DNA from: an uncultured Syntrophobacterales bacterium
GTDB lineage: Bacteria; Desulfobacterota; Syntrophia; Syntrophales; UBA5619
Reading direction: 5' to 3'
DNA length: 42,652 bases
Assembly: GCA_903928915.1 (NCBI GenBank)
Contig: CAIYSL010000116.1
Coordinates: forward strand, 1-42,652
In this document: positions 32,406-40,730 of the stretch, one piece after another
Numbering within the stretch: the stretch's first letter is position 1
Layout: each line of letters begins with the position of its first letter
Program-made: the position numbers and the translations under genes
Notes under the pieces: generated by a model
What the model saw: the letters and a program-made list of their open reading frames with translations, nothing else
Database searches by the model: none
Told to the model about the DNA's origin: nothing

Positions 32406-34499
32406 ATGAGCGTATACGATAGAAGAGGCGATGGCCGCCGTGGCCGCGGGGACACCTCCGGCGGCACGGGCGGGTCCGGTTTCCGGAGACTGCTCCTGCT
32501 GCTCATCCTGATCCTGTTTCTGCCCGTTTCCTCGGCGGCCGAAACCCTTACCTGCGGCCGCCTGCCCGTGCTGATGGACAGCTTCCTCGCCAACCACTAT
32601 GCGCTACGGAGCATGACCCCGGAGATCAAGACCCAGGCCGTGGACCAGATGACCAAGAGTCTCGACCCCTCCAAATCGCTCCTGTACCAGTCCGATGTGG
32701 ACCGGCTGAAGCCCGCACTGCTCGGCCTGTTTGCCGGCATGCACGGGGGCGGCTGTGACGCGCTGCAGCAGGTTTACGACCTGCTCGTCCTTCGGGCGCG
32801 GGAGAATGAATCCATCGTCAAAGAGATCCTGGGGCCGGACTACCGCCTCGACGAGACGGCGGAGATGAACATCAACGTGAGCAAGCGTCCCCCGTTGAAG
32901 ACGGAGGCGGAAAAGCGCGAGCTCCTGAAAAAAATCGTGCAATTCCAGATCGAAAGCGCCCTACTGGCAGGCATCGACCTGGCCGAGGCCAGGAAGCAGC
33001 AGGTACACCGCTACGAGCTGCAGACGATGCGGACGGCCGAGCGAACCCCCCAGAAGCTCATCGCGAGCTTCGCCGAGGCCTTCGCCCGGGCACTGGATCC
33101 GCACACGAGCTACCTCTCCCCCGAAGACTTTGAGGACCTGCAGATTCACATGAAGCTTTCCCTGGAGGGGATCGGGGCCGTCCTCAGCAGCGACAACGGG
33201 TTTGCCGTCATCGAGGAGCTGATCCCCGGCGGGGGCGCCGAGCGCTCGGGCCTGCTGATGCCGAAGGACAAGATCATCGCCGTGGCGCAGGAAGGGGAGA
33301 AGCCCGTTGACGTCATCGACATGGACCTGCGCTCCGTGGTCAGGATGATCCGCGGCAGGAAGGACACAACGGTCACCCTGACCATCCTGCGGCAGGGGGA
33401 GCGCACGAACAGCTTCGCCGCCACGATCGTGCGGGACAAGATCGACATCAAGGAGCAGGAGGCCAAGATCGCCTACGAGACGCGGACGGCCAACGGCAGG
33501 CAGTACCGCTTCGCCGTCATCGATCTTCCCTCGTTCTACGGCGACGAGAAGGGACAGAAATCATCCTATGAAGACGTGAAGAGTCTCCTTGCGGAGGCCG
33601 GGCGGCAGGTCGACGGGATCGTGCTCGACCTTTCGCGCAACGCGGGAGGCTTGCTCAGTCAGTCGGTGCGCATCGCCGGCCTCTTTCTCGACAAGGGTGC
33701 AATCGTGGCGACCAAGGACGGCCGCGGGAAGGTGACGATCCTCGCCAACGGTTCCGCCGCAGCGGGGCTGGAAGGCGACAGGCGCACCGTGATGACGTAC
33801 CCCGCGGAGGATCACCGCGCGCTCTACACCGGCCCCCTCGTCGTGCTGACGAGCCGCCTGAGCGCATCCGCCAGCGAGATCGTGGCGGGGGCGCTCAAAG
33901 ACTACCGCCGCGCGGTGATCGTCGGGTCGGACCATACCTTCGGCAAGGGGTCCGTGCAGGAACTGTCGTACCTGCCCGGGGGGATGGGGATGATGAAGGT
34001 CACCAAAGCGCTGTACTTCCTGCCCGGCGGCACGTCTACGCAGAAGATGGGCGTAGAGGCGGATGTGCGGCTGCCGATGCGGTTCACGCTGGAAGAGATC
34101 GGTGAAACGGAGCTGGATAACCCCCTCCCGGTCCAGGCGATCGCCCCCTTTCTCGGCGCGCCGGCGGGGACCAACGCCTCGCCAGCCTGGAAACCGCTGG
34201 AGCGGCGCCTGCTCATGAACCTTGCGGAACGGTCCAAGGCCCGTGTCGCCGCCGACGTTAAGTTCGGCGAGATCCTGAAAAACAACGGGGAGGCCGCCGC
34301 CAAGAAGGGCGTCATCCGGCTCGGCGACCTGCGCAAGGAGCGGGAAAAGGAAAATGGCGTCAAGACCAAGGAGACGCCCTCCGAGCTCAGGAAGAAAGCG
34401 CGGGACCAGTATGCACCCTACGTGAACGAAAGCGTCAACGTCCTGCTCGATCTGGCGGCACTGCAGCAACCCCGGCGAGCTTCACCAAGCAAGAAGTGA
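32406..34499 (+). CDS. C-terminal processing serine protease (S41, Ctp/Prc family)
   Basis: A 697-residue secreted protease with a hydrophobic signal segment (LLLLLILILFLPVSSA) after a basic, Gly-rich head. An N-terminal helical region runs to about residue 230 and contains DPHTSYLSPEDFE. A PDZ domain follows at about 245-330 (LEGIGAVLSSDNG, LIPGGGAERSGLL), then the S41 core with the catalytic Ser in LSASASEIV and Lys in FGKGSVQEL. The C-terminal Lys/Glu-rich part resembles E. coli Prc (Tsp). Prc-type proteases cut the C-termini of periplasmic and membrane proteins. ATG 32406 has a GGAGGAG ribosome site 9 bases away; the frame is open further upstream to 32283, before the promoter. Confidence 0.93.
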   Translation: MSVYDRRGDGRRGRGDTSGGTGGSGFRRLLLLLILILFLPVSSAAETLTCGRLPVLMDSFLANHYALRSMTPEIKTQAVDQMTKSLDPSKSLLYQSDVDRLKPALLGLFAGMHGGGCDALQQVYDLLVLRARENESIVKEILGPDYRLDETAEMNINVSKRPPLKTEAEKRELLKKIVQFQIESALLAGIDLAEARKQQVHRYELQTMRTAERTPQKLIASFAEAFARALDPHTSYLSPEDFEDLQIHMKLSLEGIGAVLSSDNGFAVIEELIPGGGAERSGLLMPKDKIIAVAQEGEKPVDVIDMDLRSVVRMIRGRKDTTVTLTILRQGERTNSFAATIVRDKIDIKEQEAKIAYETRTANGRQYRFAVIDLPSFYGDEKGQKSSYEDVKSLLAEAGRQVDGIVLDLSRNAGGLLSQSVRIAGLFLDKGAIVATKDGRGKVTILANGSAAAGLEGDRRTVMTYPAEDHRALYTGPLVVLTSRLSASASEIVAGALKDYRRAVIVGSDHTFGKGSVQELSYLPGGMGMMKVTKALYFLPGGTSTQKMGVEADVRLPMRFTLEEIGETELDNPLPVQAIAPFLGAPAGTNASPAWKPLERRLLMNLAERSKARVAADVKFGEILKNNGEAAAKKGVIRLGDLRKEREKENGVKTKETPSELRKKARDQYAPYVNESVNVLLDLAALQQPRRASPSKK

Positions 34500-34613
34500 T
34501 CTGCCGGGCTGTGTACCTTTTTTCTCTGCCTGCACTGTCGGCTTTGCGCCTATCGCAGTAATCCGCTCGGCCGTTGGGGCCATCCTCTTCTGCGGCCGAC
34601 AACCCCGGCAATC

Positions 34614-35690
34614 TCATTTTCTCGTTCCCGTTGCCGTGAACGTGCCGTTGGAGGTCCCCCAGGAACCCTGGGCCCTGACGGTGCCGCTGGCGGTCAGCGA
34701 GTTTCCGTTGATGGTGAATGAACCGTTCAGGGTGATCGTTTCGGGGCCCGACGGCGTGGTGATATTCGCCACCTGGTTGGTGACGGTCCCGGTCGAGCCG
34801 CTGAAGGGGCCGCTGAGCGTGACCACGTGCACCTCGTCGGCTCCGGCGATCTTCTTGGTCGTCACCTGCGCCGAATACAGCACCCCGTTGACGGACAACA
34901 CGAGGTCCGCGGTCACCGGGAACACCCCGTCCAGGTTGACGCTGCAGGTAACATCCCACTGCGACGCCTGGGGGTCGAAACTGACCGCCGGAATCGCCGG
35001 CGTGAACAGCAGGCGGGACAGGGCAGAGTCTCCGCAGATCGCAATGCCGCAGATCGATGCCGAATCCGTGACCGCGATGATCGACTCGATCTGGCTGAGC
35101 GGCACGCTGCTGAACCAGGCCGAATGAACGCCCACGGCCTTGTCCCGGGGGGCCACGGTCACGGTCTGGCTCCCCAGGACGGAGCCGCCGCTGCCCTGGC
35201 TGCTCCCGCCGAGGGCATACAGGGTGACCTGTGCCGACGTGGTCCCCATGTTGGCGACGGCCAGCCCCTTCCACTGAACGAAGGTTGTAAAGTCGCTGAA
35301 ATACAGCCCGATCTCAGTCCCCAGGGCGTCGATGGTTTTGAACTCTGCCAGCCCCCCGCTCGCGCTCTGGTACGAGACCCGAAAGACCAGTCCCGGCTCG
35401 GTGTAGGTTATGATCCCGGTCTCGGCATTCGGATTCAGCCCCTTCAGGTCGATCAGCGAGCGGCTGAGCCCGCCGACCGAAAGGACCTGGGAGTAGACCT
35501 GGGTGCCATTGTTGTACAGGGCGAGCGTAAAGCTGGCTGCGGACGGCGCGTTGTTGTTCACCTGCAGGTAGTCGGTCCAGTTGGGCTCTCCGCCGGTGAT
35601 GTGGGGAATGTAGGTTGTCAGCGCGCTCGCGCTTCCGCATTGGGATAACCCGGCGAACACGATCAGAAAAACGACAAGTAGTTTTTTCAT
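34614..35690 (-). CDS. Secreted protein of unknown function
   Basis: A 358-residue protein with a clear type I signal peptide (KKLLVVFLIVFAGLSQ, cleavage likely after ASA). The mature protein is Ser/Thr/Gly/Asn-rich and beta-rich, with YLQVNNNAPSAASFTLAL and LYNNGTQVYSQ in the first part and a SVNLDGVFPVTADLVLSVNG segment later, so it may have two beta-sandwich domains. There are three Cys after the signal peptide and no lipobox or clear catalytic motif. I do not recognise the family. A ribosome site (AGGAGGGG) precedes the ATG. It converges on the protease gene with 114 bases between; the bases between hold no clear terminator. Confidence 0.7.
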   Translation of the reverse strand: MKKLLVVFLIVFAGLSQCGSASALTTYIPHITGGEPNWTDYLQVNNNAPSAASFTLALYNNGTQVYSQVLSVGGLSRSLIDLKGLNPNAETGIITYTEPGLVFRVSYQSASGGLAEFKTIDALGTEIGLYFSDFTTFVQWKGLAVANMGTTSAQVTLYALGGSSQGSGGSVLGSQTVTVAPRDKAVGVHSAWFSSVPLSQIESIIAVTDSASICGIAICGDSALSRLLFTPAIPAVSFDPQASQWDVTCSVNLDGVFPVTADLVLSVNGVLYSAQVTTKKIAGADEVHVVTLSGPFSGSTGTVTNQVANITTPSGPETITLNGSFTINGNSLTASGTVRAQGSWGTSNGTFTATGTRK

Positions 35691-35905
35691 GATCCCCTCC
35701 TGATTGTTCCGTTAAGTTTTTCGAACCATTCCCCCCCATCAGTACTCCGGCAACGGTATCTGGCCGATCTTCCTGAATCGTCACTGACTGCCGGTGGGTA
35801 GGGCTGCGTCTCTGGACCGCTCTGCCACAATCTCAAGGAGCCTCGGGCGGGAACGCGAACCCGGGACAGGGGGTGCGTGGCTCTGCATCCCGGGCCGGCA
35901 TGACC

Positions 35906-36601
35906 CTACGGCTCGAATCCGGCGGCCTTGCGCAGCGGACCCGCTTCTTCGCCGGTGAGGATCTCCGCGAAGCGGCGGGCCGCTTCGGGGTACTCGGCCC
36001 GGGCGCTGACGGCAAGGGTATAGGTCGTCGCGAGTTCGAATTCGCGGGGGAGCCGCCCGACGAGCGTCAGCCCTGGGGTGATCAGGATCTCCGTGACCTG
36101 CGTGACGCCGATCAGTCCTTCCCCGGCCGCCTTTGCCATTTCGCGCATTGCCGTCGCACCGTTGGGGTAGGGACGCAGCCGTGCTGCGACCATGTCCCGG
36201 ATGCCGAGCCGGTCGAGGGTCTTCATGAAGTGGATGCCCGCAGTGGCGAGCTCCGGGTCCGGGAAATAGATGCCGCGGGCGGCGAGGAGACTCCTCTTGA
36301 ATGCCGGGGCGTCGGCGACGGCCGGTAGCGGATCGCCTTCTTTCACGGCCACCCCGGTGAAAACCACCCCCAGGTCGGTGATGGTGCCGGCTGCCAGGTG
36401 TCCGGATTGAGCCAATTCGCCGATCAGCTTCGCCGAGAGGATGATCAGGTCGCAGGGAGCCCCGCTGAGGAACTTCTCCTTCATGGCGCCGACCGCGCTG
36501 AAGGTTCCGTCGATTTCGTAGCCCGTTTCGGTCTTCAGCTTCCCGGCCAGTGCCGTCACGATTCCCTGCGCCGCGCCGCCGCTCAGTATCCTCAGCTTCA
36601 T
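35906..36601 (-). CDS. ModA-like substrate-binding protein without signal peptide
   Basis: A 231-residue protein of the periplasmic molybdate-binding (ModA-like, SBP-11) family: a start strand KLRILSGGAAQGIVTALA, KTETGYEIDGTFSAVGAMKEKFLSG segments, CDLIILSAKLIGEL and the hinge strand YPNGATAMREMAKAAGEGLIG. Family members bind molybdate or tungstate for an ABC transporter. No signal peptide or lipobox is visible: the ATG starts directly at the first core strand, so it would stay in the cytoplasm unless a start further upstream is used (none is seen in frame). There are no modB or modC genes nearby. It could be a cytoplasmic ligand sensor or a binding protein with another ligand. Confidence 0.8.
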   Translation of the reverse strand: MKLRILSGGAAQGIVTALAGKLKTETGYEIDGTFSAVGAMKEKFLSGAPCDLIILSAKLIGELAQSGHLAAGTITDLGVVFTGVAVKEGDPLPAVADAPAFKRSLLAARGIYFPDPELATAGIHFMKTLDRLGIRDMVAARLRPYPNGATAMREMAKAAGEGLIGVTQVTEILITPGLTLVGRLPREFELATTYTLAVSARAEYPEAARRFAEILTGEEAGPLRKAAGFEP

Positions 36602-36727
36602 CGTTTCAGCTCCTCGGGATCGGATGTGCGGATCGATTGGTAAATACAGAGATCGCCCCTGTCTGTCAAGCCATATCCGGATCGAACCCCGGCAGTACCG
36701 GCCGCCCCGGGGGGGCCATGTTCATGG

Positions 36728-37870
36728 TCATCCCGCTTCCGGGCCGATTCCCTCCGCGCTGATGCCGTGGACAAAGTACTGCGTGTCGGTCAGGAAGTTC
36801 AGGAAGATGATGACGAACGAGACAGCCACCTCGATCATCAGGGGCTTGTTCTGGTACAGGGCCGCCAGCTGCCTGTTGCGTTCGGCGCGGCTGGGCTTGT
36901 TGAACACGGACATGAACAGCCCGTCCAAACGGCGCCCGGTCCGGGGAAGCGTCACCGCTTCGAATCCGCCCGATTCGGCATACTCCATCGTCTCCTTGAG
37001 AATTGCCCGCAATGTGGAAACAGACCGCTCGTGGTAGCCGAAGATATGCAGTGTGATCCGCTGGGCCTCGCGCATGCTGGCATCGGCCAGAATCCGGAAC
37101 AGCCCCTGGCTGATTGGGTCCGTTGCCGCGGCCTTTCGCTGGCGGATGAGCGACATCAGCACGATGTTCTTGAACAGCTGGTACAGCCGCTGGGCGCCGT
37201 TCAGGATCAGGGTGGTCTGGTGCGTCCGCTCGGGCCGGTACCCCCGGTAGATATGGGTGAACATGGTCTGAAACACGATCTCGAAGAAATCGACGCCCTT
37301 CAGGGGGTCCTGGAGGTCGATGCGCATGTCGAAGGTGTTATCCAGCCGGTCCGCCAGTTTCGTCCGCACCACTTCCGGGGTGTTCTTCGCCCGATCCAGC
37401 AGATGGCCGATGTAGTGGTTGTAGGTCTCGGCGGGTTCTTTGGTCAGCCATTCCAGACGCTCCAGCAGCCGCTTCCGCCGGATCTCCGATATCTTCGCCA
37501 TGCAGGCCTGGAACATCTGCTCCTGCTCTTTCCAACCGGAGTCTTTCAGCGGATCGAAATCCTCGAAATGGTCGTGCAGCAGGCAGGTCAAGAGGTCCAG
37601 CAGGTCCAGCTCCCTGGCTGCGTGGGAGAGCAGCGCCGTGGCCCTGAGCGGATGCAGGACGGAGAACGGCCCGAGGTCTCTTTTCTTTTTTCCGTAGATC
37701 TTCCCCAGATAATCGCACACACAAAGCAGTATGCCTTCGTCGCGGGACGCGATCGGTTTTCCCTCCAACAGGATGTACGTTATGTTATTCCAGTTCGGCT
37801 GCCGGGCACTCAACTGGTAGTTGAGCAGCGCAGAGATCTTCAGGAACCCGTCCAGGTCATAGCATTCCAT
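36728..37870 (-). CDS. HD-domain protein resembling (p)ppGpp hydrolases, with C-terminal membrane helix
   Basis: A 380-residue protein. The first 200 residues carry the motif set of the SpoT/MESH1 hydrolase domain: HPLRATALL (His73), LLHDHFEDF (His99, Asp100, Glu103, Asp104) and KLADRLDNTFDMR (Lys171 to Asn178; the usual motif is ADRLHN). There is no synthetase domain (no RelA-type nucleotide motif) and no ACT or TGS domain. Residues about 205-345 are helical and unknown; a hydrophobic stretch near the C-terminus (VAVSFVIIFLNFL) looks like a membrane anchor. It may be a membrane-bound alarmone or nucleotide hydrolase, but the substrate is unknown. The ATG has an AAGGGGAG ribosome site. recQ lies upstream on the same strand. 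Confidence 0.7.
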   Translation of the reverse strand: MECYDLDGFLKISALLNYQLSARQPNWNNITYILLEGKPIASRDEGILLCVCDYLGKIYGKKKRDLGPFSVLHPLRATALLSHAARELDLLDLLTCLLHDHFEDFDPLKDSGWKEQEQMFQACMAKISEIRRKRLLERLEWLTKEPAETYNHYIGHLLDRAKNTPEVVRTKLADRLDNTFDMRIDLQDPLKGVDFFEIVFQTMFTHIYRGYRPERTHQTTLILNGAQRLYQLFKNIVLMSLIRQRKAAATDPISQGLFRILADASMREAQRITLHIFGYHERSVSTLRAILKETMEYAESGGFEAVTLPRTGRRLDGLFMSVFNKPSRAERNRQLAALYQNKPLMIEVAVSFVIIFLNFLTDTQYFVHGISAEGIGPEAG

Positions 37871-38117
37871 GGCGCTCCCCTTCTTTCCCCGACCGGCAGC
37901 CGGCTTGCCCGTGAACAGGTCGTTTCAGTTTTCTGCCGTGCGAGAAGTAATCTGCGGTAACCCAATTGCCTACGACACTATACCCCGTTTTCCACGCGCA
38001 GTAACGCCGTGCGCCTTGAGCATTTCCCTGAACAGCGAAACCGGATGAACCGAATAGCCGATGGGGAAAACTTCCGTTATGAGGTCCCCCTCCCCTCAAT
38101 CCCCTCCCGCCGGCGGA

Positions 38118-38137
38118 GGAAGAAATTTACTTCTTCC
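38118..38137. terminator. Small palindromic hairpin after recQ
   Basis: GGAAGAA (38118-38124) pairs with TTCTTCC (38131-38137) around the 6-base loop ATTTAC, 7 bases past the recQ stop on the minus strand. There is no following T-run in that direction, so terminator activity is uncertain. The remaining roughly 250 bases up to the HD gene hold a TATAGT-like box on the minus strand (37977-37982) but no clear -35. Confidence 0.4.
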
Positions 38138-38144
38138 GAGGTCG

Positions 38145-39971
38145 TTAACCCTGGCGGGTCCGGCAATGTTCGCCGATGATCTCTAGGAAGGCGTCGCCGT
38201 ATTTCTCCAGCTTGCTCCTGCCGACCCCGTGCAGCGCCAGCAGCCCTTCCCGGTCCCGGGGGTAATCGCGGGCCATCTCCCGCAGGGTGCGGTCGTGGAA
38301 GACCGCGTAGGGGGGAAGGTTCGCCTGGTCGGCCAGGGCCTTGCGCTTCTTCCGCAGCGCTTCGAACAGCTCCCGGTCGAAGGAGTCATCCACCTCGTCC
38401 CCTTGCCCCCCTCGAACCGCAGCCTTCCGCCTGCCCTTCCCCCCGGCCGCCTCCTCCCACTTCCCGAGGAAGGGCTCGTTCCCGCGCAGGACCTCCCAGG
38501 CCTTGGGGGTCAGCTTCAGCGACCCGTGCTCGTACTGGTGCAAGAGCAGCCCCTTCTGGATCAACTGCCGGGAGAGGTGCTGCCATTGCCGGGCGGAATA
38601 GTCCTTGCCGATGCCGTAGGTGGAGAGCGCCTCGTGGCCGAATTTCAGGATCTTCTGGGAACTGGAACCCCTGAGGATATCGGCGATATGGCCCGCGCCG
38701 AAGATCTCCTCGGTCCGTTTGACGCAGGAGAGGAACATCTGCGCCGGGGTCGTGAGATCGGCAAGCTCCCGTTCCCCGTTCCCCGTGCGGCAGTTGTCGC
38801 ACCCGCCGCAGTGCTCCGGGACGCCGGTCTCGCCGAAATAGCTCAGCAGCGGGATGCGGCGGCAGAGGTCTGTTTCGGCAAACCCCAGCAGCTGGCTCAG
38901 GAGGATGTTGGCCACCCGCTGCTCCTGCTCCGCCTTCTGCCCGATGAAATACCGGATTTTCTGCAGGTCCCCGTAGCCGAACAGGAGCAGGCAATGGGCC
39001 GGAAGCCCGTCCCTGCCCGCCCGGCCGATCTCCTGGTAGTAGTTGTCGATGCTCCCGGGCAGGTCGTAGTGGATCACGAACCGCACATTGGGCTTGTTGA
39101 TCCCCATGCCGAAGGCGATCGTCGCCACGATGATCCGGCAATCGTCGCGGCTGAAGCGCTCCTGGTTCTCCGACCGCTCCGCCTCCGACAGGCCTGCATG
39201 GTAGGGCCGGACGGAATAGCCTTTTCGCTCCAGGACGGCGTCGAGCTTCTCGGTCTGGCGGCGGGTCGCGCAGTAGATGATCCCCGATTCGCCGGGGTAC
39301 TGCTCAAGCAGCGCCAGCACCTGGTCGAGGGGCTCGGTCTTCGGGGCCACCTCCAGGAAGAGGTTCGGCCGGTTGAAGGAGCCGATGAACTGGCAGCGGC
39401 CTGGTATATTCAGGGATTGGCGGATATCCTCCCGCACCCTCGGTGTGGCCGTGGCCGTCAGCGCCACGCAGGCCGCCTCCGGAAAGGCGGCGCGGACCTC
39501 CGCCAGCTGCCGGTACTCCGGCCGGAAGTCGTGGCCCCACTGGGAGATGCAGTGCGCCTCGTCGATGGCCAGGCAGTCCACCTTCAGCTCGGCGAGCAGG
39601 GCCAGGGTCCGGGTTGCCAGGAGCGCCTCCGGGGCCATATACAGGAGCTTCACGCCCCCTCCCCTGAGTCTTGTCACATTCGCCCGGTATTCCTCAAGGC
39701 TCAGCGAGCTGTTCAGGAAAAGAGCCGCCACGCCGTATTCCCTGAGCTGGTCGACCTGGTCCTTCATCAGGGAGATGAGCGGCGAAACCACGATGGTCAG
39801 GCCATCGAAGATCAATCCGGGGATCTGATAGCAGAGGGACTTGCCCCCGCCCGTCGGCATGACGACCAGGGCGTCCTTCTTCTGGAGGATATGGCTGATG
39901 ATCTTTTCCTGAAGCGGCCAGAACGTTTCAAACCCGAAGACGTCTTTCAGGATGGATTGGGCACGGATCAT
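38145..39971 (-). CDS. recQ: ATP-dependent DNA helicase RecQ
   Basis: A 608-residue RecQ with the full set of domains: Q-motif region, Walker A in MPTGGGKSLCYQ, DEAH box in AIDEAHCISQWGHDF, motif VI QEIGRAGRDG, the RQC zinc-binding segment (CRR and HCGGCDNC) and a C-terminal HRDC domain (about 525-605). It unwinds DNA 3' to 5' in recombination and repair. The length is close to that of E. coli RecQ (609). The ATG lies only 5 bases after the stop of the chimeric small gene upstream, and its ribosome site (GGAGG, 9 bases away) is inside that gene's last codons, so recQ translation depends on that junction. Confidence 0.97.
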   Translation of the reverse strand: MIRAQSILKDVFGFETFWPLQEKIISHILQKKDALVVMPTGGGKSLCYQIPGLIFDGLTIVVSPLISLMKDQVDQLREYGVAALFLNSSLSLEEYRANVTRLRGGGVKLLYMAPEALLATRTLALLAELKVDCLAIDEAHCISQWGHDFRPEYRQLAEVRAAFPEAACVALTATATPRVREDIRQSLNIPGRCQFIGSFNRPNLFLEVAPKTEPLDQVLALLEQYPGESGIIYCATRRQTEKLDAVLERKGYSVRPYHAGLSEAERSENQERFSRDDCRIIVATIAFGMGINKPNVRFVIHYDLPGSIDNYYQEIGRAGRDGLPAHCLLLFGYGDLQKIRYFIGQKAEQEQRVANILLSQLLGFAETDLCRRIPLLSYFGETGVPEHCGGCDNCRTGNGERELADLTTPAQMFLSCVKRTEEIFGAGHIADILRGSSSQKILKFGHEALSTYGIGKDYSARQWQHLSRQLIQKGLLLHQYEHGSLKLTPKAWEVLRGNEPFLGKWEEAAGGKGRRKAAVRGGQGDEVDDSFDRELFEALRKKRKALADQANLPPYAVFHDRTLREMARDYPRDREGLLALHGVGRSKLEKYGDAFLEIIGEHCRTRQG

Positions 39972-39976
39972 GGTGA

Positions 39977-40237
39977 TTAAATCCTCCGTGCAATTTCTTT
40001 GAAACTCTCAACCGCGGCGTCAAGGTTCTCGACGATGTCGCTGGCCAGTTCATCGGGATCGGGCAGGTTGTCCAAGTCGGCCAGGCTCTTGTCCTTGAGC
40101 CAGAGGAAGGCTATTTGCGCGACCTCATCATCGGAGAGGCCCGCCTGTCGTTCTGGCACATAAACGACGTCGTGACCGGACGCCCGAAGGCTGGTCACGA
40201 TGCCCGCGTCGCAGCACTCATTGGCAAGGAATCTCAC
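39977..40237 (-). pseudogene. Chimeric remnant: DUF5615 toxin-like N-terminus joined to HsdM-like C-terminus
   Basis: An 86-codon frame starting with GTG (40237; AGGTGA ribosome site). Residues 1-43 (VRFLANECCDAGIVTSLRAS, then GHDVVYVPERQAGLSDDEVA) match the start of DUF5615 PIN-like toxins, which are about 115 residues long and continue with an LLTxDKDFG-type active site. That part is missing. Residues 44-86 (FLWLKDKSLADLDNLPDPDE and DIVENLDAAVESFKEIA) instead look like the C-terminal tail of type I restriction methylases (HsdM, typically F-W-L-[KR]-D-x-S-L). The switch lies near 40105-40120. I infer an in-frame deletion that fused two genes. The toxin half should be inactive; whether the peptide is expressed is unknown. 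Confidence 0.65.
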
Positions 40238-40248
40238 GCATTCACCTG

Positions 40249-40473
40249 TTATCTGAAAGCGATCTGTCCGACGGCCAGGTAGTCGGCGGCAAAGGCCTGG
40301 GCGGCATAGATATCCTCCGGGGTCAGGTGGGAATGGTCCTTGATGATCTCCTCGACGGCCATCCCGCCTGACAGCTTCCGGAGAATCTGCTCCACGGTAA
40401 TGCCCGTGTTTCTGATGACCGGTTTCCCGAACATGACCTGGGGCTTCATTTCGATCCTTTCGTAGGTTTTCAT
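40249..40473 (-). CDS. DUF433 family antitoxin-like protein
   Basis: A 74-residue protein with the DUF433 core: MFGKPVIRNTGITVEQILRK, then LSGGMAVEEIIKD and LTPEDIYAAQAFAADYL. It is a small helical, HTH-like protein found upstream of DUF5615 PIN-like toxins in proposed type II toxin-antitoxin pairs. ATG 40473 follows an AAGGAGGGAG ribosome site; the frame is open 27 bases further. It lies 11 bases upstream of the truncated toxin, the usual antitoxin-first order. With its partner broken, it may be a surviving antitoxin. Confidence 0.85.
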   Translation of the reverse strand: MKTYERIEMKPQVMFGKPVIRNTGITVEQILRKLSGGMAVEEIIKDHSHLTPEDIYAAQAFAADYLAVGQIAFR

Positions 40474-40642
40474 AGCTCCCTCCTTGGTGCCTGGAGACAC
40501 ACTTCAACGAGTAAATGACCACCAACCTTGTCGGTGGCTTGTAGAAGACGACAACTCCTGACAATGTCATTCGCTGTCGTCATTCCATAACCTGAGCTGC
40601 TCTTCTCGTATTTGCCGGCCCAAGGCTCTGATGCTGTCGGAC

Positions 40643-40670
40643 ACTATCTACAGATCATGAATAATTTCAA
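40643..40670 (-). promoter_or_regulatory. Possible promoter of the DUF433 gene
   Basis: On the minus strand TTGAAA (40665-40670) is followed after 16 bases by GATAGT (40643-40648), giving a leader of about 160 bases before the ATG at 40473. Confidence 0.4.
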
Positions 40671-40708
40671 TAAATATGTACAAGAGGAACGTTTCGCCGA
40701 AGATTGAA

Positions 40709-40723
40709 ATCAGTGGGACTGAT
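40709..40723 (-). terminator. Weak hairpin after nuoN
   Basis: ATCAGT (40709-40714) and ACTGAT (40718-40723) form a 6-bp stem with a 3-base loop, 7 bases after the nuoN stop, followed on the minus strand by TTCAAT. It may mark the end of the nuo operon but is weak. Confidence 0.35.
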
Positions 40724-40730
40724 GCGGCGC

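Larger units (their letters stand above)
40474..40730. other. AT-rich intergenic region between nuoN and the DUF433 gene
   Basis: This 257-base stretch has clearly lower GC than its surroundings (for example 40651-40690). It holds the promoter candidate at 40643-40670 and a small inverted repeat CCACC-GGTGG near 40518-40536. The low GC and the remnant genes beside it suggest acquired DNA. No other gene or RNA is seen. Confidence 0.5.

Noticed and set aside
34500-34613. GGCGCAAAGCC on the minus strand, similar to part of the c-di-GMP riboswitch
   Set aside because: It lies after a gene rather than before one, and the rest of the aptamer is absent.
35700-35880. tRNA-like pieces on the minus strand (a T-arm-like GGGTTCGCGTTCCCG and a D-arm-like GTGGCAGAGCGGTCC)
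   Set aside because: They occur in the wrong order for a tRNA, no matching acceptor stem or anticodon arm is found, and the stems do not extend. Probably chance.
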